64,000 nucleotides of DNA from Tetmemena sp. SeJ-2015 (taxonomy: Eukaryota; Ciliophora; Spirotrichea; Sporadotrichida; Oxytrichidae), in NCBI GenBank assembly GCA_027382625.1, contig JAJKFJ010020693.1, positions 1-64,000 of the forward strand, written 5' to 3'. The translations under genes were made by a program, and so were the position numbers. This document shows positions 1-11,000 of this stretch, one piece after another (the stretch's first letter is position 1; every line of letters starts with the position of its first letter). The notes below the pieces were generated by a model. It was not told the DNA's origin, did no database searches, and saw nothing but the letters and a program-made list of their open reading frames with translations.

Positions 1-2170
1 ATTTAGATTATTATAATAAAAAGGCTTAGTGAAGTCTAAACGCGCTTCATCGATTTTACCAAATTTTGGGAGTTTTGCCATTTCAAAGAAAGGGTTTTCT
101 AAGTCTACGGAGAGAAATTTTTAAAAAGGAACTTCTTGGAAAATCTTCGCGCGTACTCCAAACTAAAGTGCGCTTAGTGGCGAAGAGGTTTTAGGTCAAT
201 CAAATAAATTTATTTTGCACCCTCTTGAAACTTTGAATGGATTTAGGAACAGCTGCAACTTTTTAAAATTTCTCATCTTTTCAAAACAATTTTCCCAAAA
301 GCGAGGTATAGGGCCGCTGGCATCCAACATTTTTCGATGGAGTTTTATTTTGGGGAAAATGGTATTTCTACTGTAAGGGTGACTAAAAATCCATACCTTA
401 GAGTCAAAAAGAAACTGAGAAAGGGGATCATGTTTGTTTTTTTGAGTAAATTTTGCGTTTTACTGCATGATTATAAAATATTTAAAAAAAATTTTTTTTT
501 ACACAAAATTTTTTTTCAAATTTCTTTTCATTAATTTTATTTCCCCCTGGGTGTAAAAAAAATGCCAAAATTGCACGAATTGAAATTTTGGATAGATCTT
601 TGGGTTTCGGAATTTCTGAGTAAATTTGAAACATTTTTTTTTTCCCATGAGGGAATTTTTTAAAACCAAAACACTTTTTTTTAAAATTTTAAATAATTTT
701 TTAAAGAAAACTGGCAAGAAAGATTTGGGGGCTTCGAGATTATCTATCCTTTAAAGATTTAATGAAATGGAGGATGGAAAAATCCCCTGGTATTGTCAAA
801 TTTTTTCATCGATGAAAAACTTGTATTTTTTGGTTCTGAGTAAGTAAGTGAATGAAACAAAAAACCCCAAAAAGCCCTTTTACTATGAAAGAAAGAAAGG
901 GTAGTTTTATTTTTCAAATTTAAGCTTTTCTTTTAAAATTTTTAACTTGCCAGCATAAAACCATAGTACCCAGCGATTTAAAGGAACAAAATATTGGAAC
1001 TAAAAAAATTTTTTAGGCTTTTTCGTATCATGGAACAGAAATTTCATTTATTAATAATGCCACCAAATTTTCAAAATTTTTGGGAAAGATTTTCCTGGAA
1101 GCTCAATCTGTTCAAATTTTGCAATTTAGATTAATATCTGAATTTCCCATTACTGAATAGACTTTTTTAAATTTTTTTGGGGTTCAAAGAAATTTGTTTT
1201 TTTTAGGAAAAAATTTTCGTTTAATGTTTTTACTGGACTCATGTTTTTTTAAAAAGGGGGATAGCAACAAACCCCAACTGTTTTTGTTAAAAATTTTTAG
1301 GACTTGCAAAATTTTAGGAGTTGCCTGCTAATTTGATCCAGTTTTCAAGGGAGTAGGTTTTGATCCAAGCAACTCGTATCTTAAATTTTATTACGAAAAA
1401 ACGTATTTAAAAATCTTTAGTTTTTAAATGGGATATCTATTTTTTTTTTGAAAGACTAGGGAAAGTTTCTTTTCCCCAAAAATTTTTTTAAAAAATTTTC
1501 CCAAAAAAATTTTAATTTTTTAAAACCAGGATATTTTTAAAAACGCTGTCTTAAAGAAAATGATTTAAAAAATTTTTTGTAACCCATAAAAATTTTGGGT
1601 TTCACCAAGGAGCTTTTAAATTTTTTTCCCTTGCTTTTTTCTTTCGAAGCAGGTAGCTATTTTTGGAAAAAGGAATTTTTTTTTTTTTTTGGCGACATTT
1701 TTTTTTAAAGTAAATTAAATTTTTTTTTAGTTGTTGAATTTTTTTTTAAAATTTTCTTCCAAATTATACTTACTTTTTTAATTTTTTTTTTTTGATTTTT
1801 TAAAAATTAAAAATAAATTTTAATTTTTTAATTTTTTTGTAAAAAAGAATCGAAATTTTAAACAAAAAAATTTTTGAGGACCTTTTTAAATTTTAATTTT
1901 AATATTTTATGATGAAGAAAATTTATATTTTTTTTTAATTAAAAATTTTTCTGATTTTTCATAAAATTTTTCTGGAATATGCTTCAAGATATTAAAGAAA
2001 GATTTGTATGCATAAAATATAAGAAAGCTCATTTGAGTATTTTGAGATTAACTCATCAATTCCGGATTGAGAAATTAGGGAAAATAATTTGCCCTAAAAA
2101 TACAAAAATCAGAGAATTAGCCTTAATTATAATTCAGTGGACCCCATCCCTCTATTTTTGAGTTCAAGGC
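1..2170. other. Low-quality stretch with inflated homopolymers
   Basis: Alignment by eye to 8117-10330 holds throughout (for example 1300-1430 against 9371-9510), but A, T and G runs are stretched, many single bases are gained or lost, and no reading frame survives. The following 3 kb of the same duplicate is nearly clean. This looks like poor long-read consensus and not biological decay, although decay cannot be excluded. Confidence 0.7.
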
Positions 2171-5100
2171 TTTTCCAATATTGTCCAGCAAAGTGGTAAA
2201 AGGAGGCGAATTTTCTTTTTAAATTACCTATCCATTTCCTTTCAAATCTCTCTAATTAAAAATACTCAAAAATTTGCTTTTGTTTATTATTTGTCTCAAT
2301 ATGACTCTTTCAACTATTAATAAAGTATGTATTAATTTTTAGTGCTTCAAATATATCCATAAAATAGTCTTATAATTTTTGAAAATGTATACTTACTAAT
2401 GTTTATGTTTAGAGGATAAAATAATTGAGAAAAGTTTTCCTCCTTTTGATCTTACTAAAATCAAATATTAAAAATTATTTCTATTCATAAATTTCATCAT
2501 TATATAATTTTTGAAGCTTTTAGATTTAAATTGAGATGTGCTATTTTTAATATAGGCTTGAGTTCAAGTTGTGAGACTTCAAATGGATTTTTAGAAATTT
2601 ATAATGACGGCCTTCAAGCAGGGAATAGAGAAGACATAGATTCTAAAATTGGTCTATCCATGAAACTCTTTATCCTGGATGATATGGACACATCAGAAGA
2701 AGGCAATTCCTTAGGGTTTGAATACAATAAAGGGGAGAGGAAATTTCAAGTGGCAGAGAATCAGAATCGACTATGAGCTTTTTGAATTTGGAGACTCAGA
2801 CGAAGTTAACATTAAAACTTATTTTGAGAATGTATGCTGATGAAAGAAATATTTATTCATTCATTCATTCATTCATTCATTTAAGTTAGCATAGCAATAA
2901 ACAACAAGATGCAAAGTAAGCAGAAAACATTTTACTATTGAATGAATCTATATAGATATTCAGAAAGGAAATGGTCCGCACAAATTTAATTTAATTTTAG
3001 AGTTGGCTAAAGCCTGGAGCACAAAAGGTAGATTTAAAATTAATTAAATTCAAATTAAATTAAAGATAAATATTTGTAGACTTTATATTCACTAAAAAGA
3101 GTCAAGATTCTAGAGTGAATTTTGCAAAATATATAAAAGAATGAAATGGAATTCTATAATGATTTTACAAATTTTTTGAAAATAGCAATTCCTTAAGTTT
3201 AAAGACTTTTAAATTTTCATAATATAGACTGTGCCAAATATCTTCCATATTTTAAAGCAAAAAAAGTAAAGTTTCCAAACATAAAGGGAATAAAATAAGA
3301 AGCCAATTTTTTTTAATTTTGATTTATTCCAGTTCTATAATCAAATTATTATTATTTACTTATATTTTTAGGCAAGCTTAAATGTAAATTTAAGACTCTG
3401 AAATTTTGCTTTGCTATTTAATATTTTTGAGAGTGACAATAAAAAGAATTGAGATAATCGGAACAAATGTGATAGATGAAGGGCCCATATCTTGCTAAAA
3501 GTGTCCTTAAGTAAGAGCAGTTTGTGATTATTCTTATAGGGATTCTATAATCCAGTGAACTCCTAATTCAGCTGCAAGCCATGCCCCGAAGGCACTACTT
3601 CCGACCCCACTCATACTTTCTGCCAAGCTTGCACTGGGAATACCATATCATCTTATAGAGGAGCTGCATGCAGAAAGTGTCCACCAAATACTCATGCAGC
3701 TACATATCTTAATATTTTCAGATACCATTCAAATTATTTATTTAGACTATATTTAGAAGGAAGTGAAGCAAACACACATTGCGAAGTCGATTACGGGATC
3801 TTCAAAGTAGGAAGTGGCTAGACTTAATCTCACAAAGGAAAAACTATTCAAGCGAAAGACTGGCCACTAGCATTTGAGGCTGCTCCTTTCGACAGCTAAA
3901 GAGGAGACTCCCGCAGATACCTTAATGAAGATGATGAATTAACTGAACTGGAAAATTGGAAGGAGAACATTTGTAAGTTGCAAGGGAAGTTCTGTGAGTC
4001 TGGTTACTTTGGCCCATCTGAGCATGCAATATACGTCGAGAAACAGAAAGTCTTCAGAAATCAGTTCTACTTAAATTAAAAAGTTTGATAAATGAGTAAG
4101 AGTGTTTATTCTTACTTTTCACCGATCTAAAGAGGAAATTTTTCAAAGATAAGTGACGAGATCTTAGAAATGGAAATCTATAATCAGGAGGGAAGTTTCT
4201 CTCCTCAATCCTTCATTCAATTCTTAATGAGTTGAACGATTTAAATTTTCATAGTCGGCTTATTCGACACTCAACTAGTTGAACGTTATTCAACACTCTA
4301 AGGTTTAAAATTAGATTTTGCCTGTCCTTCTGCTCTACAGTCTCATAACTAAAGAGTCTTAAAGTCACTGGGAACTAATATCAAACAAGTTGATGCTTCA
4401 CTTATAAAGAATCTGCTTATATATCTTTAACTTATTTTTGTTATCACTGCAAGGTTTTACTGTGCAATATGAAGAAGGCGACATGTGTTTCTACGATAAA
4501 GATAGAAGGAGATTTACATCAGAGGTGAGGTTCATATGCGATTTAGAAGAGGCTGAAGGTTGGCCAAGTCTATAATCGATAAATAGTAAGAAGGGAACTT
4601 CAGGTGCAAATAATCAGCAAGATAAAAATGAGCAAGATCCCTGTCATCTTGTTTAAAAGAAGGATGGATTTTATAATTACTCTTGTCTTTGAGTGGAGAT
4701 CAAAGCACGCTTGCCGCCATTGCGCAGTTGATGAGGTGAGTAGAGTCAAAGGAACTTGCTAAATAAATGGGATTAGATAAATCTCGACTATCCCATCTAG
4801 CTCATGCCTCTAATTTAAGTTTGAAATGTTTATGATCCTTGCCTTCTGTACTCTAAAGAGTCATTGCAGAAATTCAACTCTTCAGATTTTGAGAAAGCTT
4901 CTGCAAAAGACTGGCAGCTCTTCCATTAAATGCTTTTGAAGGACTTCAATGAGGAAAGTTGCATTCCCTTCCTTGATCTTTTTGAAGGAGGAGGATACAT
5001 AACAAGTTTTCTTATCGGACTTTGGGTGATTATCATTATAGATATCGCAGTTTATTTTTTAATATCGTTCTGTTGACTCTCATCGCTTCTTATCAGTTCT

Positions 5101-5237
5101 TTTTGTTCAACAAAATGAAAAGAGCTTTCTATAAGAGATTAAAGCAGATGAAGGAAGGACCAGTCTCTACTTTTTAAACTTAAAACACTCACATGGCACT
5201 CAGAATGGAGAGCTTAAACACTGAACAAGTCAATTGA
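1..5237 (+). CDS. ELAPOR-like cysteine-rich membrane protein, copy 1 (5' truncated)
   Basis: This is a tandem copy of the gene at 8059-13531. The window edge aligns with about base 8117 of that copy, so the start codon lies just outside. Readable parts include a cysteine-rich repeat block (about 3565-3720, pattern CxxCPEGTTSD then CQACTGNT then CRKCPPNT), a stretch reaching GPSEHAIYVEKQK, an MRH-like segment (YEEGDMCFYDKDRRR, then VRFICD), a C-terminal membrane span and a K/R-rich tail ending at TGA 5235-5237. The order matches the ELAPOR1/KIAA1324 family, which acts in late endosomes/lysosomes; that role is known for animals and only inferred here. Bases 1-2170 are too corrupted to read. Unlike copy 2, this copy keeps frame at the A-run near 3840. 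A GT..AG intron of 29 nt interrupts the gene near 3511-3539. Confidence 0.7.
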
Positions 5238-6360
5238 CTTATTCTAATTAAATATAAAGAATTTATAATACTCCCTCTCTATCTCACTTAATTAAAGGGA
5301 TAGTTATTTAAAATCAAGAAAAATTTAGAATATTATTCGCATTTTATTTCTTCTAAATAGCAAAACTTTCTCTATTTTGAACTACCTAAATGCATGATTT
5401 ATATTATCTATAACTAAAACATATTTTCAGCGATGGGTTACTCCGAGTTTCTTTTAGATTAAATCATGAGCATTTTAATTGAAACTTTTTTTTAATCTTA
5501 TATTTAGGGTATTACAAGGAAAATAATTCAATTTATTCCAGTTAATTTTAGTTGCTTTTTCCTTTATATTTTAAAAGGAAGCTTAAATGTTTTAAATTCT
5601 CAAAAGACTTTGACTCATTTATTAATAAAAATTTTACTTAAAAACATAAAAATTTATGTTATATAAGTAAATCCATTTTTATTGTTTTTCTCTAAGTTAT
5701 CTGAAAAGCCTTCTCAATGTTTTTAGTTGATTGTCTAAGAGCTCCAAAATATTTATTTTATCATACACAATTCTCGAAGCATTACTTGCGATTGCTTTTC
5801 TAAAATTATAGGGAGCCTTTGAGCAACAAATTTTTAATTTAAGAAAGAGATTTTCTTTAGCCACACCCAAACTTATTTCATGAAAAATTAAAAAAATTAA
5901 AGAGGTAGCAAAATTTTTAACTTACTTTTAAATTTCAAAAGAGTGACAAAACCTTTTTGCTAAAATTTAATTATATAACTTTAATAAAAATTCTATTCAA
6001 GAATAATGGTTTCTGAGGAAATAAACATGTCAATATTAGATCATATTTTTTACATTTAAATTTAACATTTAAAGTCATATTTTGATTATATTACATGGAA
6101 AATTAATTTCAATTTATAGGTTTTATTTAAAAATAATTTACACTAAAATATCAAATGATATAATCATCTAAATACTTTTGATTTACCAAAATACTTAGCA
6201 TTATAAAATAAATAAACTTATCAATCATGTTGAAATTGATTATTTTGAGAGCTTTCTTCTCATTTCACGCTATATAAAAGAGTAATTTAGCAGAATATTC
6301 TCGTTTTTATGTTGCATATTTGCAACATAAATTACCTCTCTATTTAATTATATCCATATT
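5238..6360. other. AT-rich intergenic DNA
   Basis: After the TGA of copy 1 the sequence is AT-rich with no conserved reading frame on either strand and no clear repeat. A short palindrome built on ATGTTGCATATTTGCAACAT lies near 6309-6328. Confidence 0.5.
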
Positions 6361-6365
6361 ATTAA

Positions 6366-6560
6366 ATAGGACTTCCAGAGGAAGATGGAGTTGCTGATGG
6401 AGCTGACCCAAAAAAAAAAGGGAAATAAAATAAGAGTGGTTGCAGCAGACGACGCCCCGATAGGGACAAAGTGCTACTAAGCAATCAGAGAAAAGATGGC
6501 TTTCATATTGAGGATGACAAGAGGGCAGTGCCACCTATGACTCCGCATGAGGCACCCTGA
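6366..6560 (+). other. Orphan coding-like segment (possible lone MDS)
   Basis: About 65 codons stay open with TAA as glutamine and are much richer in G+C than the flanks. The translation starts near GLPEEDGVADGADPKKK, passes QRKDGFHIEDDKRA and stops at TGA after MTPHEAP. I do not recognise it. It could be a macronuclear-destined segment of a gene whose other parts lie outside the window, or a decayed gene piece. No flanking pointer partner was found here. Confidence 0.3.
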
Positions 6561-6589
6561 ATCAGAACCGGAGGCGGGTCAGTCTTTTG

Positions 6590-6860
6590 CCCACCCACTA
6601 AAAACTCCCCCCCCCCGAGGACCGGGAGTCCCCCCCAGTCAATTTTTTTAACGCAGGGTTTCCGGCCATTCCCTGCAAAAAAAGGGAAGCCCCTTTTGCG
6701 GCTATCGGTGGGGCCCCCCTGGTAGGGGTCAGTATTGAAGTCCCGGTGGATGCTTGAGGGAGACCGTATGAGCCCCCAAATTTTGAGGGGGCAGGGGGGG
6801 TATTAAATAGTCAAAAACCCACCAGTATGGGGGAAATTTAAATCACTTTAATTTCCTGAT
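6590..6860. other. Corrupted G/C-homopolymer stretch
   Basis: Runs of C, G and A (for example nine or more C near 6608) break any frame. The texture matches the other poor-quality stretches and is unlike the surrounding AT-rich DNA. Confidence 0.45.
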
Positions 6861-6964
6861 CTCAAATCTTCCCCCCGGGACAGTCCTTATTTAATAATGC
6901 TTTAAGTTTTAATTAAGTCTGATCTCTTTAAAGAGGTTGAAATTTGATTATTCTTTTACATGCT

Positions 6965-7077
6965 CAATTATTCATCATCATCATCATCATCATCTCAATA
7001 CTCATCATCATCATCATCATTCATCATCATATCAATTCATCATCATCATCATTCATCATTCATCATCATCATCATCA

Positions 7078-7121
<44 letters not shown>

Positions 7122-7361
7122 TCATCATGCATCATCATCATCATTCATCATCCATTCATCACATCATCAATCATTCCATCATCATCATCATTCATCATCA
7201 TTCATCATCATCATCAGTCATCATTCATTCATTCATCATCATCATCATCTCTTTACATCATCATCATCATCATTCATTGTCATCATCATCATTCAGCATC
7301 ATATCTGTTTTCTATTCCTCTCCATCTGATCCATCATTTTCATCATCATCATCATCCATCA

Positions 7362-7401
<40 letters not shown>

Positions 7402-7428
7402 GCATCATCATCATCATCATCATCATCA

Positions 7429-7460
<32 letters not shown>

Positions 7461-7620
7461 GCATCATCATCAGCATCATCATCATCATCATCATTCATCA
7501 TCATTCATCATTCATTCATCATCAACAATCAATCATCATCATCATCATCATCTCATCATCATCATCATCATTCATCATTCATCATTCATCATCATCAATC
7601 ATCATCATCATCATCATCAT

Positions 7621-7664
<44 letters not shown>

Positions 7665-7753
7665 ATCATCACATCATCATCATCATCATCATCATCACAT
7701 CATCATCATCACATCATTCATCATCATCATATAATAAAACTTATGCCTATATA

Positions 7754-7795
<42 letters not shown>

Positions 7796-7962
7796 ATTCA
7801 TCATCATCATCATTCATCATCATCATCATCATTCCATGTTTCATCATTCATCATCATTCATCAATTCATCATCATCATCATCATCATCATCCATCATCAT
7901 CATCATCCATCATCATCATCATCAATCATCATCATCATCATTCATCATCATCATCATCATAC

Positions 7963-7996
<34 letters not shown>

Positions 7997-8005
7997 TTCA
8001 CAATT
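6965..8005. repeat. TCA trinucleotide microsatellite, about 1 kb
   Basis: The unit TCA (read also as CAT or ATC) repeats almost without break for about 1,040 bases. The main variant is an extra T giving ATTCATC, which shifts phase many times, plus a short non-repeat island near 7725-7750. Long open frames of His, Ser or Ile here are only the three readings of the repeat. It ends about 54 bases before the start codon of the downstream gene. Confidence 0.95.
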
Positions 8006-8058
8006 ATATCCATTCTCTAATTGAGAAATTTATTTATAGAAAGATTAATATAAAAATA

Positions 8059-11000
8059 ATGGACAATCATAAAATGTCTTAACCTAAAATAAGCAAGAAG
8101 AATAAAGATTATGGATTTAAAGATTATTATAAATATCTTTTCGCATATATAATCTTAGCCCTTCTCCATCAATCGGCCAGGAGTCAAGACATTGAAAAGT
8201 GTGAGCAATTAATCTAAAAATTTAGCGACTGCTCAAAAGAAAATAATACGATGACTGGTAAGTGAGTGATTTGTCATTAATCATATCTATTTCATTAGAA
8301 TTATAACTTATTTCTTGACTTATGTTTAGCCTATTTCTTCTCCCTTGAGTCATCAGAGAAATGCAAAAATGTGACTCTTCTATCGCCCTTAGAGAACATA
8401 CCTTGTGATTTTGAATGTGGCCCAGGTTATATCCTATATGCAGATCCTTTTAAGAGGGAGTATAGGTGTGAGTAATGCCCTGGCAATACCTACTCAAATG
8501 GTGGAGGTTTATCAGTTAGCGGCCACATTGGAGAGTGGAGTGACGCTTTAATGCCCAATAGTGAATTTAATCGCAAGACTTCACTTGGCTTTAAGTGCTA
8601 TTAATACTATTGTAAGCCCTCTTCAAAGATAATATATAACCTCAAATTAGGGGGAGAATGGGTGCAGAAAGGCTGCCAAAATTGCTCTTATGGAAATTTT
8701 GGATAGTATCTGTCATGCGGATAAGCTTAGTAAATAGACACATCCTTTGCCTTTGAGGTTATTTTAAGACCAAAACTGTTTTTTAAATTTTAAGCTATTT
8801 TTGAAAGAAAACTAGTCAAGAAAGACGGTTACTTCGAGATATTCTATCAGAAAGATTCTAATGAAATGGAGGATGGCAAAGTCTCTGGTATTGTGCAGAT
8901 ATACATCGATGAAGAACTCGTCTTTACTGATTCTGAGATTAGTGAAGTTGATGAAAAAAATATCTAAAAAAGCTTTCGCTATGACTTTAAGAATAGAACA
9001 GGGTTAGTTGAGATCATAATAAGCTACTAAAAGTTTAACTTACCAACATAATTTTCATAGCACCTACTGATTGATGTAACGATAGTAATGAAGTTAAAAA
9101 TTATTTTAGACTTTACGTATCATTGGAACTGATTTTCATGACTAATAATGCACTCCCTGCAGATTTGGAATGAGTGAGCCTGGAAGCTCTTTGTGTACCT
9201 ACTGCTATATAGATTAATATCTGAATCCTATCACTGTATGTAGACTTTAACAACTTCTTGCAGCTGAATAAATTTTTGCTTTTATAGGAATAATGCGTTT
9301 AATGTCCAGCTGGTACTCATGCTAAAACTGGTGTGATAGCAACAACCTCTGAAGCTGCGTGCAAAATTTCGAGAACTTGCAAATTTGAGGAGTTGCCAGC
9401 ATTTTTCGATCCAATTTGCTAAGCAGAAGACTCTGACTCCTAGCAACTCGTATCTTATTTCAGATACGCGAACATATTCTAAAAATCGATAGTACTTAAA
9501 TGAGATATCTATTTATTGAAAGACTAGGAATGTGCCTTCCCCAACAATGTATCAGAAATTGTCCTACACAAGATTGATTGCAGAATTTGCAAACCTGGAT
9601 ATGTGAAGTAGAAGGCTTAAAAGTAGATAGAAAAACATTTCTATTGTAACATCTGTCCAAATAATGGTTACACCAAGGAGCTTGAAGATTCCACTTGCTA
9701 TACTTGCGAAGCAGGTAGCTATTTGGAAAAAGGAGTTGGTATTTTGGGAGCTCTTACTCAAGTTAATTTTTTTTTAGTAGTTTAATCTTTAAATTAAACT
9801 GTAAATTTAAACATCTAAGCCTTTTCTATTATAAATTAAAATATTATGCCGAAGCATTAGCTAAACTTGATTTTAATATCTGTAAAATCTTTTTTTTAAA
9901 AAAAGTAGTATAGTAAATAACCTCTACATTTTATTCGTTTATTTTCTTTCAAAACAAATAAAGATGCGACTACTACAAAATAATTGAAAAATTAAAGCTA
10001 AATTAGAAAGAAATAAATCGACCTGAAAAAGAATTAAAAGATTTTAATCTTTTTTGTTGTTGTTAGTTTTGTATATATTTTAAAAAGCTACTTCGTTCAC
10101 AGTGTTCTAGATATGTCAGGCAATATGTTTTTAGAAGAGTAGTACTGAGAAATAAAATTGGAGTTAATTTTATTACAAGTTTTTAAAACCTGGACCTTAT
10201 CCGATAATAAAATTAAAGCCAATAAATGCCAAATTTGTAAATTAGCGCATATAATAACCGCATTTAACAAAATAGGGGAATTTTGTATTATAGTAAAGTC
10301 TCTCCCAGTATTTTTGAGTTCAAGGCTTCACCAGTATTAAGCAACAAAGAAGCTACTGGTGGTAACAAATAGGTTATCATAGGATATCCATTTCCTTTCT
10401 AATCTCTCTAAATTTAAAGTATACCGGATAAGTTACAATTTTTTAATATAATTTGTCTCAATATGACCACATACTGCAACAATATAAAGCATTTATTCTT
10501 ATTATAGATTTGAATAGCAGCATTTTAATTTTGCATTAAAATTAAGTCTAAATAAAAGAAATCAAGTTTTAGCTTTAATTAAAATATTTATTGCAGTTTT
10601 AACTAATTTTATGAATCACCTTTCTAATTTTTTTGCTAAGATATAGTTTCATTTTTGGCAAAACATTTCCTTAAAGAGTTAAGGTTAAAACTAAATTACT
10701 TCTCAAGCTATAAATTTTTACTCACATTCTCAGTTTAGAAATAAAACTTGCTCTCTATTGGAAAAAATGATTTCACATTCTAACAATTTACTTTTTAATA
10801 TAGGCCAGAGTTCAAGTTGTGAGACCTCAAATGGATTTTTGGCAATTTACAATGGCGGCCTTCAGGCAGGGAATAGAGAAGACATTGATTCTAAAATTGG
10901 CCTATCCATGAATCTCTTTATCTTAGATAATATGGACACATCAACAGAAGATGAAAAGCAATTCTCCTCCTTGAATTAGAATACTATTCAGGGTAGAGGA

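Noticed and set aside
1470..1480. CCCCAAAA-like string suggesting a telomere
   Set aside because: It is a single occurrence in a corrupted homopolymer stretch with no repeats, so it is not a telomeric array.
6937..8024. Long open frames of poly-His, poly-Ser and poly-Ile
   Set aside because: They are the three readings of one TCA microsatellite, with no start context or conserved flanks.
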